Of a stretch of 64,000 bases of DNA, positions 20,794 through 30,043 are shown one piece after another. Both the position numbers and the translations under genes were made by a program. The DNA comes from Leifsonia sp. Leaf264. GTDB taxonomy: Bacteria > Actinomycetota > Actinomycetes > Actinomycetales > Microbacteriaceae. Under the pieces are notes generated by a model. That model was not told where the DNA came from and ran no database searches. It saw only the letters and a program-made list of their open reading frames with translations. The stretch covers positions 125,256 through 189,255 of the forward strand of contig NZ_LMMR01000001.1 of the NCBI RefSeq assembly GCF_001422325.1. Reading direction: 5' to 3'. Position 1 is the stretch's first letter. The number at the start of each line of letters is the position of its first letter.

Positions 20794-21459
20794 TCAGTCG
20801 ACGAGGCCGTTCTCGTAGGCGTAGACGACGAGCTGCACCCTGTCGCGGAGCGAGAGCTTCGTCAGGATGCGAGAGACGTGAGTCTTCACCGTGGCCTCGC
20901 TGAGGAACTCCGCCGCGGCGATCTCGGCATTGCTCAGTCCCCTGGCGGCGAGCACGAAGATCTCCCGCTCGCGCGGAGTGAGCTCGGCGAAGGCCGTCGG
21001 CCGAGGAACGGCATCCGGAGTAGCCCGGAACTCCTCGAACAGCCGCCTGGTGGCTGAAGCCGCGATCACGGCGTTGCCGGCGTGCACCGTGCGGATGGCC
21101 GCGAGGAGGAACTCGGGGTCGGCGTCCTTCAGCACGAAGCCGCTGGCACCGGCCCGGATGGCGCGTGCAGCGCTCTCGTCGAGGTCGAAGGTCGTGAGCA
21201 CGATGATGCGCGGGCCGGGGTCGGCGGCATCCGGGGCGTCCTGCACGATCTCCGCCGTGGCCTGGATGCCGTCGAGCTCGGGCATGCGGATGTCCATGAG
21301 CATGACGTCGGGTCGAGCAGAGCTCGCGAGCAGGATCGCCTCGCGTCCGTTCGCGGCCTCACCCACGAACTCGAGGTCGGGCTGCGACGAGATGAGCATG
21401 CGGATGCCGGCGCGGAACAGGGCCTGGTCGTCGACGAGGGCGACACGGATGCGGCTCAC
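20794..21459 (-). CDS. NarL/LuxR-type response regulator
   Basis: 221 residues. Receiver domain with DD at 10-11, phospho-acceptor Asp 56 (LMDIRMPELDG), T/LTTF and the Lys in FVLKDAD. The C-terminal GerE helix-turn-helix reads LTPREREIFVLAARGLSNAEIA...VKTHVSRIL. GTG start at 21459 overlaps the kinase stop by 4 bases (GTGA). Cognate of the histidine kinase encoded upstream; likely targets include the ABC exporter that follows, as in LiaSR/DesKR-like systems. Confidence 0.94.
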   Translation of the reverse strand: MSRIRVALVDDQALFRAGIRMLISSQPDLEFVGEAANGREAILLASSARPDVMLMDIRMPELDGIQATAEIVQDAPDAADPGPRIIVLTTFDLDESAARAIRAGASGFVLKDADPEFLLAAIRTVHAGNAVIAASATRRLFEEFRATPDAVPRPTAFAELTPREREIFVLAARGLSNAEIAAAEFLSEATVKTHVSRILTKLSLRDRVQLVVYAYENGLVD

Positions 21460-22718
21460 GAGGCTCCCCCGGTCGACACCGGGATGCTCGCCTCGACGAC
21501 GAACCGGCTCGGGTCGGCGGCGCTGCGGCGGGCGATCAGCGAGCCGCCGGTCAGCGTGGCGCGCTCGCGCATGCCGGGCAGGCCGTGTCCGAAGGAGGTG
21601 ACAGTCTGGGTCGCGGTATCGGTTCGCACAGCGTTCTCGACCCTGATCGCGAGGTCGACGTCGTCCCACGCCAGAACGAGGAGCACCGGCGCATCGGGTT
21701 CGCCGTGACGGAGGGCGTTCGTGAGTGCCTCCTGCACGATGCGGTAGGCGGCGATCTCGTGTCCGGCGCCCAGCTGCCGCCGTTCGCCGGTGCGCTCGAC
21801 TGTCACGGTCATGCCGGTCGCCCGCAGCTGCTCGACGAGCACATCGATGTCGTCGAGCCTGGGCTGCGGCGAGTCGGAGCCGTTGTGGCGGAGCTCCGCC
21901 AGCAGCAGGCGCACGTCTCCGAGGGCCGTACGGGCGGTTCCGGCGATCGTCGCGAGAGCGAGAGTCTGCACGTCACCCGCCGCCGGATCGACAGAGGCCG
22001 CGTATCGTGCCCCATCCGCCTGGGCGATGACGACAGCGAGCGAGTGGGCCACCACGTCGTGCATGTCACGCGCGATGCGGGTGCGCTCCTGCTCGACGGC
22101 GACCTCGTACTGGGCGCGTTCGTCGGCGATGCGCGCCTCGACGCGGGCCGTTCTCGCGAGGCCCACCGTGCGCACGAGGAGGCCGAGCGTCCACGAGAGG
22201 CCCAGCAGGGCCAGGATGCCGATTCCGAAGGCGAGGGTGATCGCCCAGATTCGGGAGCCGTCAGTCGGCTGCACGATGGTCGCACTGTCCTGCCCCCGGA
22301 GAGCGGGCTGCACGGCGACCAGATAGCCGGTCGCGACGATTGTGCCGAGAACGGCCGAGCCGAGTCCGAGCCAGCGCACCAGTCGGCTTCCGTAGGCGGC
22401 CGTGGCGTAGAGCACGCCGCAGATCGCGATGTTCGCCGCGCCGGGATCGCTGAGTGTCACGAGCTGCACGACGGCACCGAGCCACGCCACGGCGAGGGCG
22501 AGCGCCGGCGAGACCCGACGGATCGCCAGCGCCCCGCAGAGCACGACGAGTGCGACGACGGATGCCGCCCCCTGCCCGACGCTCACGGTGAGGGCGACCA
22601 GGAACAGCAGTGCCGCCGCGCTCAGGTCGAAGGCGAGGCTGCGGCCGGGCAGCCTGCGGATCAGCCCGTCCCCGGGGGTTCGGCCCGGGAGGACCGGCGC
22701 CGGGTCGGGGATCGTCAT
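21456..22718 (-). CDS. Sensor histidine kinase (HisKA_3 type)
   Basis: 420 residues. Five or six hydrophobic segments in the first 190 residues form a membrane sensor with little extracytoplasmic loop, so it may sense the membrane itself. Phospho-acceptor His 220 lies in ARDMHDVVAHSLAVV; the ATPase domain has QEALTNALRHG and FGHGLPGMRERA. ATG 22718 shares one base with the era stop (TGATG), so expression is tied to the era operon unless an internal promoter exists. Partner of the adjacent NarL-type regulator. Confidence 0.93.
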   Translation of the reverse strand: MTIPDPAPVLPGRTPGDGLIRRLPGRSLAFDLSAAALLFLVALTVSVGQGAASVVALVVLCGALAIRRVSPALALAVAWLGAVVQLVTLSDPGAANIAICGVLYATAAYGSRLVRWLGLGSAVLGTIVATGYLVAVQPALRGQDSATIVQPTDGSRIWAITLAFGIGILALLGLSWTLGLLVRTVGLARTARVEARIADERAQYEVAVEQERTRIARDMHDVVAHSLAVVIAQADGARYAASVDPAAGDVQTLALATIAGTARTALGDVRLLLAELRHNGSDSPQPRLDDIDVLVEQLRATGMTVTVERTGERRQLGAGHEIAAYRIVQEALTNALRHGEPDAPVLLVLAWDDVDLAIRVENAVRTDTATQTVTSFGHGLPGMRERATLTGGSLIARRSAADPSRFVVEASIPVSTGGAS

Positions 22719-23617
22719 CAGAAGCCGAGCTTGCCGAGCTGCTTGGGGTCGCGCTGCCATTCCTTGGCCACCTTCACGCGCAGCGACAGGAAGACCTTCG
22801 AACCGACGAGGGGCTCGATCTGGGCGCGGGCCCGAGTCCCGACATCCGCGAGCCTCGACCCGCCCTTGCCGATGATGATGCCCTTCTGGCTGTCGCGCTC
22901 GACGAAGAGGTTCGCGTAGATCTCGACGAGGTCCTTGTCCTCCCGCTGCACGATGTCATCGATGGTGACGGCGATGGAGTGCGGCAGCTCATCACTGACG
23001 CCTTCGAGGGCGGCCTCGCGGATGAACTCGGCGATGCGGTCCTCGAGGCCCTCGTCGGTCACGGCCTCCTCGGGGTAGAGCGGCTGCTCGGAGAGCGGGA
23101 GGAGCTTGAGCAGCTCTGCCGTGAGGATGTCGAGCTGCTCGCCGCTCACGGCCGACAGCGGGATGACGGAGTCCCACTCGCGCAGTTCGCTGACCTTGAG
23201 CAGCTGGGCGGCGACCTTCTGCTTGGAGGCGACGTCGACCTTCGTGACGATGGCCACCTTCTTGGCGCGCGGGAAGCTGTCGAGCTGCTCGTTGATGAAC
23301 TTGTCACCGGGGCCGATGGGCTCGTCCGCCGGGAAGCACATCCCGATGACGTCGACGTCGCCGAGGGTGGAGGTGACCAGGCTGTTGAGCCTCTCACCGA
23401 GCAGGGTGCGCGGGCGATGGATGCCGGGGGTGTCGACGAGGATGAGCTGGCCGTTCGGCCTGTGCACGATCCCGCGGATGGCGCGGCGGGTGGTCTGCGG
23501 CTTGGAGCTCGTGATAGCGACCTTCTGGCCGACGAGAGCATTGGTCAGCGTGGACTTGCCCACGTTGGGGCGTCCGACGAACGAGACGAAGCCCGCCCTG
23601 TAGTCAGTGGCTGTCAT
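22718..23617 (-). CDS. era: GTPase Era
   Basis: 299 residues. 16S rRNA-binding GTPase for 30S assembly. G1 GRPNVGKST, switch I TTRRAIRG, G3 DTPGIHRP, G4 TKVD, then a KH domain with GIIIGKGGSRL. Start at ATG 23617 is preceded by AAGGAG and overlaps the end of the CorC-like gene by 14 bases. It follows ybeY and the CBS-domain protein in the standard order. Its stop overlaps a two-component kinase gene, which is not the usual neighbour. Confidence 0.97.
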   Translation of the reverse strand: MTATDYRAGFVSFVGRPNVGKSTLTNALVGQKVAITSSKPQTTRRAIRGIVHRPNGQLILVDTPGIHRPRTLLGERLNSLVTSTLGDVDVIGMCFPADEPIGPGDKFINEQLDSFPRAKKVAIVTKVDVASKQKVAAQLLKVSELREWDSVIPLSAVSGEQLDILTAELLKLLPLSEQPLYPEEAVTDEGLEDRIAEFIREAALEGVSDELPHSIAVTIDDIVQREDKDLVEIYANLFVERDSQKGIIIGKGGSRLADVGTRARAQIEPLVGSKVFLSLRVKVAKEWQRDPKQLGKLGF

Positions 23618-24923
23618 GACGTTCTCCTTGCTCTGCTGCATCCGGAGCGAAAGACGCCTGGACATCGATGAGTGCCTGATCGCGCTCAACGATCACTGTA
23701 CTGATGCGCTTGCGGCGGCCCTCGCTGCGATCCGCCGTGAGCACGAGACCGCTGACGGATGCCACCGACCCCGGCACCGGAAGGCGGCCCAGCGCCTTCG
23801 CCAGCAGGCCTCCGACGGAGTCGACGTCGTCATCGTCGAGTTCGAGGCCGAAGATGTCGCCCAGCTCGTCGACGGGGAGGCGCGCTGCGACACGGTAGCG
23901 CTCGTCGCCGAGGTCCTCGATCTCGACGACCTCGCGGTCGTACTCGTCGGAGATGTCGCCGACGAGCTCCTCGATGAGGTCTTCGAGGGTCACGAGGCCG
24001 GCGATTCCTCCGTACTCGTCGACCACCATGGCGAGGTGGTTCGACTCGGTCTGCATCTGACGGAGGGTGTCGTCGGCCTTCTTCGACTCGGGCACGAACA
24101 GGGCCGGTCGCGCCAGTTCCGCCACGCTGATCCCGTCGGCGTCGATGGGACGCTCGTGGCTCAGCTTGGCGACGTCGCGGAGGTAGAGGATGCCGATGAT
24201 GTCGTCGACGTCAGCGGCCATCACGGGGATGCGGGAGACGCCGGTGCTGAGGAACAGGCCCATCGCCGTGCTGAGGTCGGCCGTTCCATCGATGGTGACC
24301 ATGTCCGTGCGCGGGATCATGACCTCGCGGATGACGGTGTCGCCGAAGGCGAAGATCGAGTGGATCAACTCGCGGTCGTCCTCCTCGAGCACCTCGAGCT
24401 CCGTCGCCTCGTCGACCATGCTGAGCAGCTGCTGCTCTGACGAGAAGGTGACCAGGCGGGCGCGCCCCGGCGTCACCCTGTTGCCGAGTGCGACGAGGGC
24501 GCTGGCCACCGGGCCGAGGACGACGCGCACCAGATGCACGATCGGCGCCGACAACCGCAGCACGGTCTTCGCGTTGGCCCGGCCGACGCTGCGGGGGCTC
24601 GAGCCCACCAGCACGAACGAGATGGCCGTCATGATCAGCGCCGACAGCAGCAGGGCTATCCAGACGTTCTCGATCGTGAACGCGAAGACCAGGGTGACGA
24701 GCACGGCGGCCGTGGTCTCCGAGACGATGCGCACGAAGTTGACGGCGTTGATGTGGGCGCCGGTGTCCTCCGCGATGGCGCGCAGAGAGCGCTCGACGCG
24801 CGATCCCTCGGCGAGGTCGACGACGTCGGCTCGAGAGAGCGCCGAGAGGGCCGAGTCGACGGCTGCCATGAGTCCGCCGAACGCCACCAGGGCGAAAGCG
24901 GCGATGATGAAGAACCAGATCAT
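23604..24923 (-). CDS. CNNM/CorC (HlyC) family protein with CBS pair
   Basis: 439 residues. N-terminal DUF21 membrane domain (three or four helices, starting [25 protein letters not shown]), then a CBS pair ([11 protein letters not shown]...[18 protein letters not shown] and [23 protein letters not shown]) and a C-terminal CorC/HlyC domain ([14 protein letters not shown]). The family is linked to Mg2+/Co2+ efflux or homeostasis. It lies between ybeY and era, a conserved position. ATG 24923 lies 4 bases after the ybeY stop. Confidence 0.94.
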   Translation of the reverse strand: MIWFFIIAAFALVAFGGLMAAVDSALSALSRADVVDLAEGSRVERSLRAIAEDTGAHINAVNFVRIVSETTAAVLVTLVFAFTIENVWIALLLSALIMTAISFVLVGSSPRSVGRANAKTVLRLSAPIVHLVRVVLGPVASALVALGNRVTPGRARLVTFSSEQQLLSMVDEATELEVLEEDDRELIHSIFAFGDTVIREVMIPRTDMVTIDGTADLSTAMGLFLSTGVSRIPVMAADVDDIIGILYLRDVAKLSHERPIDADGISVAELARPALFVPESKKADDTLRQMQTESNHLAMVVDEYGGIAGLVTLEDLIEELVGDISDEYDREVVEIEDLGDERYRVAARLPVDELGDIFGLELDDDDVDSVGGLLAKALGRLPVPGSVASVSGLVLTADRSEGRRKRISTVIVERDQALIDVQASFAPDAAEQGERHDSH

Positions 24924-24927
24924 GCGA

Positions 24928-25389
24928 TCAGCCGCGACGCTCCTGCAGGGCGAAGCCGACGAGGATGTCGCGCTGGATGCCGAACATCTCCTTCTCCTCC
25001 TCCGGTTCCGCGTGGTCGAATCCGAGCAGGTGCAGGATGCCGTGGGTGGTGAGGAGCTGCAGTTCGTCGGTGAGGCCGTGCCCGGCCGTCTCGGCCTGCG
25101 ACTGCGCCACCTGGGGGCAGAGGACGATGTCGCCGAGCAGTCCGGGCGGGGCCGGGTTCTCCTCGGTGCCCGGACGCAGTTCGTCCATCGGGAAGCTGAG
25201 CACGTCGGTGGGGCCTGGCTCGTCCATCCACTGCACGTGCAGCTGCTCCATGGCTCCCTCATCGACCAGCACGATGGCGAGGTCGGCGTCGGCGTGCACG
25301 TGCAGCGTGTCGAGGGCGTACACGGCGAGGCGCTGAAGCGCGACCTCGTCGACGGGCACGGCCGACTCGTTGTTGATCTCGATGCTCAC
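24928..25389 (-). CDS. ybeY: Endoribonuclease YbeY / rRNA maturation factor
   Basis: 153 residues. Zinc-dependent RNase for 16S 3'-end maturation and ribosome quality control. The metal site HxxxHxxxxxH is intact (HGILHLLGFDH near the C-terminus), with the upstream TDVLSFPMDE and LLGDIVLCP motifs. Flanked by phoH and the CorC-like gene as in most Actinobacteria. Confidence 0.96.
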   Translation of the reverse strand: MSIEINNESAVPVDEVALQRLAVYALDTLHVHADADLAIVLVDEGAMEQLHVQWMDEPGPTDVLSFPMDELRPGTEENPAPPGLLGDIVLCPQVAQSQAETAGHGLTDELQLLTTHGILHLLGFDHAEPEEEKEMFGIQRDILVGFALQERRG

Positions 25390-25410
25390 TGGGTTCTCAC
25401 TCGTCTCGTT

Positions 25411-26502
25411 CTAGCGCGTCGCACGCGGCGGCTTGTGGTCTCTGGGGAGCGACCCGCGGCGTTCGGCCCGGTTCGCGAACTCGGCCGCCTGCTCGCGCTC
25501 GAAGCGCTGGGCCTGCTTCTTCTCGTCGAACTCGCTGTAGGCGTCGACGATGCGGCCGACCAGAGTGTGACGGACGACGTCGTCGCTGGTGAGCCTGGCG
25601 AAGTGGATCTCGTCGATGCCGTCGAGGATGCGAGTGACGATCCGCAGTCCCGACGAACCCGCAGGCAGGTCGACCTGGGTGATGTCGCCCGTGACGACCA
25701 TCTTCGAGCCGAAGCCGAGACGGGTCAGGAACATCTTCATCTGCTCGGGCGTGGTGTTCTGCGCCTCGTCGAGGATCACGAAGGAATCGTTGAGGGTGCG
25801 TCCGCGCATGTAGGCCAGCGGCGCCACCTCGACGGTGCCGGCGGCGAGCAGCTTCGGAACCAGCTCGGGGTCCATCATCTCGTTGAGGGCGTCGTAGAGC
25901 GGGCGCAGGTAGGGGTCGATCTTGTCGGTGAGGCTTCCGGGCAGGAACCCGAGACGCTCGCCGGCCTCCACGGCCGGACGGGTCAGGATGATGCGGTTGA
26001 CCTCCTTGCGCTGCAGCGACTGCACGGCCTTGGCCATGGCGAGGTAGGTCTTTCCGGTTCCGGCAGGACCGATGCCGAAGACGATGGTGTTCTCGTCGAT
26101 CGCGTCGACGTACTGCTTCTGGCCGAGGGTCTTCGGGCGGATGCTGCGCCCGCGGGTCTGCAGGATCGCCTGGCCGAGCAGGTCGCTCGGGCTCGAGGAG
26201 GCGTCGGCATCGAGCATCCGCGCCGAACTGGTCACCTCGACGGGACTCAGGTTCTGACCGTTGCGCACCATCTGCTGAAGCTCCTCGATGAGTCGGCGGA
26301 CTGCCTCGACGTCGCTCGCCGGTCCGCTCAATGAGATCTCGTTGCCGCGCACGTGCACGTTCACGACGGGGTACTGCCGCTCGATCGTCGTCAGCAGGCG
26401 GTCCTGCGGACCGAGGAGTCGCACCATGGCGATGCCGTCGACGTGCAGGTGGGCCTCGCCGAACGGCGTTCCGGGGGTCGCGTCCGCGTCACTCGGAGCC
26501 AA
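25411..26502 (-). CDS. phoH: PhoH-like ATPase
   Basis: 363 residues. Single-stranded-nucleic-acid-type P-loop ATPase: GIGPAGTGKTYLAM (Walker A), RPAVEAGERLGFLPGSLTDKI, YMRGRTLNDSFVILDEAQN (Walker B) and VTGDITQVDLP. The N-terminal segment before it resembles a KH-like fold. I chose TTG 26502 because GGGGAGGG lies just before it; it overlaps the HIT gene by 14 bases. The longer reading is only frame extension into that gene. Works beside YbeY in RNA metabolism by genomic association. Confidence 0.92.
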   Translation of the reverse strand: MAPSDADATPGTPFGEAHLHVDGIAMVRLLGPQDRLLTTIERQYPVVNVHVRGNEISLSGPASDVEAVRRLIEELQQMVRNGQNLSPVEVTSSARMLDADASSSPSDLLGQAILQTRGRSIRPKTLGQKQYVDAIDENTIVFGIGPAGTGKTYLAMAKAVQSLQRKEVNRIILTRPAVEAGERLGFLPGSLTDKIDPYLRPLYDALNEMMDPELVPKLLAAGTVEVAPLAYMRGRTLNDSFVILDEAQNTTPEQMKMFLTRLGFGSKMVVTGDITQVDLPAGSSGLRIVTRILDGIDEIHFARLTSDDVVRHTLVGRIVDAYSEFDEKKQAQRFEREQAAEFANRAERRGSLPRDHKPPRATR

Positions 26503-26839
26503 GCGTGCCCTCCCCGAGGCCGCCGGCGAGCACGTGTGCGTGGACGTGGAAAACGGTCTGGCCTGCACTCGCGCCGGTGTTGAAGACGAGCCTGAACTCA
26601 CCGTCGGCGTGTTCGTCGGCCAGGGTGCGCGCCGTCGAGACGAGCTCGGCGAGGAGCTCGGAGTCGCCGGCGGCGAGCTCGACGACGTCGCGATATCGCT
26701 CGGTCTTCGGCGTCACGATGATGTGCACCGGCGCCTGCGGCGCAATGTCGTTGAAGGCGATGACGCGGTCGGTCTCGAACACGATCGTCGCGGGGACCTC
26801 ACGCGCGATGATGCGGGTGAAGATGCTCGGTTCAGCCAT
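26489..26839 (-). CDS. HIT family nucleotide-binding protein
   Basis: 116 residues, the normal length of a HINT-type protein. Catalytic triad motif HVHAHVL near the C-terminus, plus PVHIIVTPK and FNTGASAGQTV. Family members hydrolyse purine nucleoside phosphoramidates or related adenylated compounds. It has its own putative leaderless promoter (TAAGAT 6 bases before ATG) and overlaps phoH at its 3' end. Confidence 0.95.
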   Translation of the reverse strand: MAEPSIFTRIIAREVPATIVFETDRVIAFNDIAPQAPVHIIVTPKTERYRDVVELAAGDSELLAELVSTARTLADEHADGEFRLVFNTGASAGQTVFHVHAHVLAGGLGEGTLGSE

Positions 26840-26845
26840 GGATCC

Positions 26846-26851
26846 ATCTTA
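26846..26851 (-). promoter_or_regulatory. -10 box (TAAGAT) for the HIT-phoH-ybeY-era run, leaderless
   Basis: TAAGAT on the minus strand ends 6 bases before ATG 26839 in the 51-bp gap after rsmE. It would start a second transcript inside the hrcA-era block. Confidence 0.5.
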
Positions 26852-26890
26852 AGCCGTGGCCGCGGAGCACCGCAGGCCTGCGCCGAACCG

Positions 26891-27640
26891 CTACCAGCGG
26901 CCGAGACGGGCGTTCAGCACGGCGATGGCGGCCGGGCCGGCCGTCGAGGTGCGCAGGACTGATGCCCCGAGACGAACGGCGCGAGCACCGGCCGCGCCCA
27001 GCGCGTCGAGTTCGGCGGGGGCGATGCCGCCTTCCGGGCCGACAACGATGACGATGTCGGCCGCGGCCGGATGCTGCTCCTCGGTCTCCAGGTCGATCTC
27101 CGTGAGCGCCAGCGTCGCCGTCGGCTCGAGCAGGAGCATCCGGGTGGATCCGGCCAGGACTGCGAGCTGCTTCGTACTGGCGAGGTCGAGCACCTCGGTC
27201 GCCCACGGGCGGATGGACTGCTTGGTGGCCTCGCGGGCTATGGTCGCCCAGCGATCGCGGCCCTTCACGGCCTTCGCAGCGTCCCAGCGCGAGATCGACC
27301 GGGAGGCCGACCACGGGATCACGGCGTCGACGCCGAGTTCGGTGGCAGCCTGCACGGCGAGTTCGTCACGATCCCCCTTGGCGAGGGCCTGCACGAGGAC
27401 GAGGCGGGGCGATGCCGCATCCACCCGCTGGATCCGGTCAGCGGCGATCGTGAGCTCGCCCGGCGCCGCCGTCGTGACGGTGCCCGTCACGATCAGGCCA
27501 CGCCCGTTACCGATCGAGATGGTCTCGCCGACCCGCGTGCGTCCGACGGTAACGGCGTGCCGCGCCTCGGCGCCGGTGATCGTCACGGAGTCGGCGACGG
27601 CCTCGGGCTCGAGGTCGTCACTCAGGTACAGCGAGCTCAC
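26891..27640 (-). CDS. rsmE: 16S rRNA (uracil1498-N3)-methyltransferase
   Basis: 249 residues. SPOUT-fold enzyme; the knot motif IVVGPEGGIAPAELDAL and the final VRLGASVLRTSTAGPAAIAVL bind S-adenosylmethionine. Also ALAKGDRDELAVQAATELGVD and WATIAREATKQS, typical of RsmE. GTG start at 27640, 12 bases after the dnaJ stop. This dnaJ-rsmE pairing is widespread. Confidence 0.96.
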   Translation of the reverse strand: MSSLYLSDDLEPEAVADSVTITGAEARHAVTVGRTRVGETISIGNGRGLIVTGTVTTAAPGELTIAADRIQRVDAASPRLVLVQALAKGDRDELAVQAATELGVDAVIPWSASRSISRWDAAKAVKGRDRWATIAREATKQSIRPWATEVLDLASTKQLAVLAGSTRMLLLEPTATLALTEIDLETEEQHPAAADIVIVVGPEGGIAPAELDALGAAGARAVRLGASVLRTSTAGPAAIAVLNARLGRW

Positions 27641-27652
27641 GGTCGGTGCCGA

Positions 27653-28762
27653 TCAGCCGAGGAACCTGTCGCGCAGCTTGGCGAACAGTCCCTGCTGGAA
27701 ATGGGTCAGTGCCGGCTTCGGCGCCTTGTGCGACTTCGCGAACTGCGCGATGAGTTCGCGCTCCTTGCCGCTCAGCTTCATCGGAGTGACGACCTGCACG
27801 CCGATCTTCAGGTCTCCTCGTCCGTTGCCGCGGAGCTTCGTGACGCCGCGGTCGCGCACCGTGATGATCTCGGCGCTCTGCACGCCGGGCTTCAACTCGA
27901 CCTCGACGTCTCCGTCGAGGGCGTGCACTGTGGCGGTGGTACCGAGGATGGCATCGGTCATCGGAACCTCGAGGGTGCAGAGCAGGTCGTCACCGTCGCG
28001 GCTGAAGACGTCGTGGTGACGCACCTTCATCTCGAGGTACAGGTCGCCGTTCGGGCCACCGGCCGGACCGGCCTCGCCGCTGCCCGGCATCTGCAGCCGC
28101 ACACCGGTGTCGACGCCGGCGGGGATGTCCACGGGGACAGTCCGGCGCGCACGCACCCGGCCCTGGCCCTGGCAGGTGACGCACGGGGAGGCGATGACGG
28201 TGCCGTAACCGCGGCAGGTTCCGCAGGGGCTGGAGGTCATCACGTTGCCGAGCAGCGAGCGCACGGCTCGCTGGATGCTGCCGGTTCCGTGGCAGATGTC
28301 GCAGGTGACGGGGTGGGTGCCCGGCTGGCAGCACGATCCCTGGCAGGTCTCGCAGAGGATGGCCGTGTCGACCTCGATCTCGCGGTGCGTGCCGAAGACG
28401 ATCTCGTCGAGGTCCACCTCGACGCGGAGCAGGGCGTCCTGACCGCGCTCGCGGCGTGAACGCGGGCCGCGACGCCCACTGTTGCCGCCACCCCCGAAGA
28501 AGGTCTCGAAGATGTCGCCGAAGCCGCCGAAGTCAGCCGAGCCGCCGCCGAATCCGCCCTGTCCGCCGAGGTCGTACTGCTGGCGCTGCTTGGGGTCGCT
28601 CAACACGTCGTAGGCATGGGTGACGAGCTTGAACCTCTCCGAGGCATCGGCCCCGGGGTTCACGTCGGGGTGGAGCTCACGGGCGAGACGCCGATAGGCC
28701 TTCTTGATCTCGTCGGGTGTCGCCTCTCGTGAGACGCCGAGTACTTCGTAGTGGTCAGCCAC
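27653..28762 (-). CDS. dnaJ: Chaperone protein DnaJ (DnaJ2 type)
   Basis: 369 residues. J domain with HPD ([12 protein letters not shown]), a Gly/Phe-rich linker, four zinc-binding CxxC repeats (CETC, CDIC, CGTC, CVTC) and the C-terminal substrate-binding domain. The first zinc repeat reads CETCQGSCC instead of the common CxxCxGxG. Co-chaperone of DnaK. It follows hrcA and so is part of the CIRCE-controlled heat-shock operon. Confidence 0.96.
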   Translation of the reverse strand: MADHYEVLGVSREATPDEIKKAYRRLARELHPDVNPGADASERFKLVTHAYDVLSDPKQRQQYDLGGQGGFGGGSADFGGFGDIFETFFGGGGNSGRRGPRSRRERGQDALLRVEVDLDEIVFGTHREIEVDTAILCETCQGSCCQPGTHPVTCDICHGTGSIQRAVRSLLGNVMTSSPCGTCRGYGTVIASPCVTCQGQGRVRARRTVPVDIPAGVDTGVRLQMPGSGEAGPAGGPNGDLYLEMKVRHHDVFSRDGDDLLCTLEVPMTDAILGTTATVHALDGDVEVELKPGVQSAEIITVRDRGVTKLRGNGRGDLKIGVQVVTPMKLSGKERELIAQFAKSHKAPKPALTHFQQGLFAKLRDRFLG

Positions 28763-28829
28763 AGGCAGCCGATTCCTTTCCGCTCCCGAACGAGTTCTTC
28801 AGCCTCGGGAGATGTTCCTGGATTGCCCC

Positions 28830-29852
28830 TCAGCCCTCGGCGAGGAGCTTCGAGAGGTAGCGGGCGACGGCGCGGACCGCCGCCATGTTGTTCGAGTAGT
28901 CCATGCGCGTCGGGCCGAGCAGGCCGACGCTCGCGATATCGCCCTGCGACGCCGAGTACCCGCTCAGCATGATCGAGGTCTCCCCCAGTCCGAACGGGGC
29001 GTTCTCGCGGCCGATGCTGACGGAGACCGCGTTCTGGTCTGCCGCCATCTCGCCGAACAGGCGCAACAGCACCACCTGCTCCTCGATGGCCTCCATGACG
29101 GGGAAGATGCTGCCGGAGAAATCGCTCTCCGTGCGCACCAGGTTGGCCGCGCCCGCCATCACGAGTCGGTCCTGACGGTGGGCCAGCACCTGCTCGCCGA
29201 GGGCGTGCACGATCACCTCGGCCAGCGGGCGCGCGTCTGGGGCGACGTCGTCGACGAGACCGGTGAGCCGCTCTGCGGCATCCGGCATCGCCAATCCACC
29301 GAGCACGCCGTTGAGCCGCATGCGCAGCTCGGCCAGCTGGACCTCGTCGACGGGGGCAGCCAGCTCGATGACCCGCTGCTCGACCCGACCGTTGTCGGTG
29401 ATCAGGACGGAGAGCAGGCGCGTGTCGCTGAGGCCGACCAGCTCGATGTGGCGCACCCGTGCACGGCTGAGGGACGGGTACTGCACCAGCGCGACCTGGT
29501 GGGTGAGCTGGGAGAGTAGCCGAACGGTGCGCCCGAGGACGTCGTCGAAGTCGGCGGAGGCGCCGAGGAAGGTCTCGATGGCGTGGCGTTGGGCGACCGA
29601 GAGCGGCTTGACGTCGGTCAGACGATCGACGAACAGGCGATAGCCCTTGTCCGTCGGGATGCGGCCGGACGAGGTGTGCGGGGCCGCGATGAGCTCCTCC
29701 TCCTCGAGCAGCGCCATGTCGTTGCGGATGGTCGCGGCCGAGACGCCGAAGGAGTGGCGTTCGACGATGGCCTTCGACCCGACGGGTTCACGCGAGGCGA
29801 CATAGTCGTGCACGATGGCCCGGAGCACGGCGAGCGAACGTTCTGACACCAT
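28830..29852 (-). CDS. hrcA: Heat-inducible transcription repressor HrcA
   Basis: 340 residues. N-terminal winged helix (PVGSKAIVERHSFGVSAATIRNDMALLEEEELI, with the TSSGRIPTDKGYR motif after it) and the long GAF-like dimerisation domain ending NNMAAVRAVARYLSKLL. Represses class I heat-shock genes by binding CIRCE, a copy of which lies 27 bases upstream of its own ATG. Autoregulated operon hrcA-dnaJ. Confidence 0.97.
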   Translation of the reverse strand: MVSERSLAVLRAIVHDYVASREPVGSKAIVERHSFGVSAATIRNDMALLEEEELIAAPHTSSGRIPTDKGYRLFVDRLTDVKPLSVAQRHAIETFLGASADFDDVLGRTVRLLSQLTHQVALVQYPSLSRARVRHIELVGLSDTRLLSVLITDNGRVEQRVIELAAPVDEVQLAELRMRLNGVLGGLAMPDAAERLTGLVDDVAPDARPLAEVIVHALGEQVLAHRQDRLVMAGAANLVRTESDFSGSIFPVMEAIEEQVVLLRLFGEMAADQNAVSVSIGRENAPFGLGETSIMLSGYSASQGDIASVGLLGPTRMDYSNNMAAVRAVARYLSKLLAEG

Positions 29853-29878
29853 CAGTCGTCAACTCCCTGCCGCAAGGT

Positions 29879-29905
29879 TTAGCACTCGTAAAGTCTGAGT
29901 GCCAA
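29879..29905 (-). promoter_or_regulatory. CIRCE operator with the hrcA promoter
   Basis: TTAGCACTC - 9 bases - GAGTGCCAA matches the CIRCE consensus (TTAGCACTC-N9-GAGTGCTAA) with one mismatch. On the minus strand TTGGCA and TAAACC, 18 bases apart, form a -35/-10 pair lying in and across the operator, so HrcA binding would block RNA polymerase. Confidence 0.93.
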
Positions 29906-29933
29906 TTCTACCCGACAGCGGCGCAACAGTCGT

Positions 29934-29963
29934 TTGCCGGGCGGAGTTTCGAACCAGTAGCGT
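29934..29963 (+). promoter_or_regulatory. Putative promoter of the first DUF4870-like gene
   Basis: TTGCCG (29934-29939), 18 bases, TAGCGT (29958-29963) on the plus strand; ATG is about 80 bases further on with an AGGAG Shine-Dalgarno. Divergent from hrcA. Confidence 0.4.
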
Positions 29964-30043
29964 GAAGCCGCAGCCAGACGGGCCGCGATCGGGCTCGACC
30001 GGAGACAGCCTGCGCGCATCCGCCGATGAGGAGAAGCATCCGC

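Noticed and set aside
25411-26601. Longer PhoH reading from 26601
   Set aside because: The extra residues only repeat the HIT gene in another frame; GGGGAGGG before TTG 26502 marks a better start.
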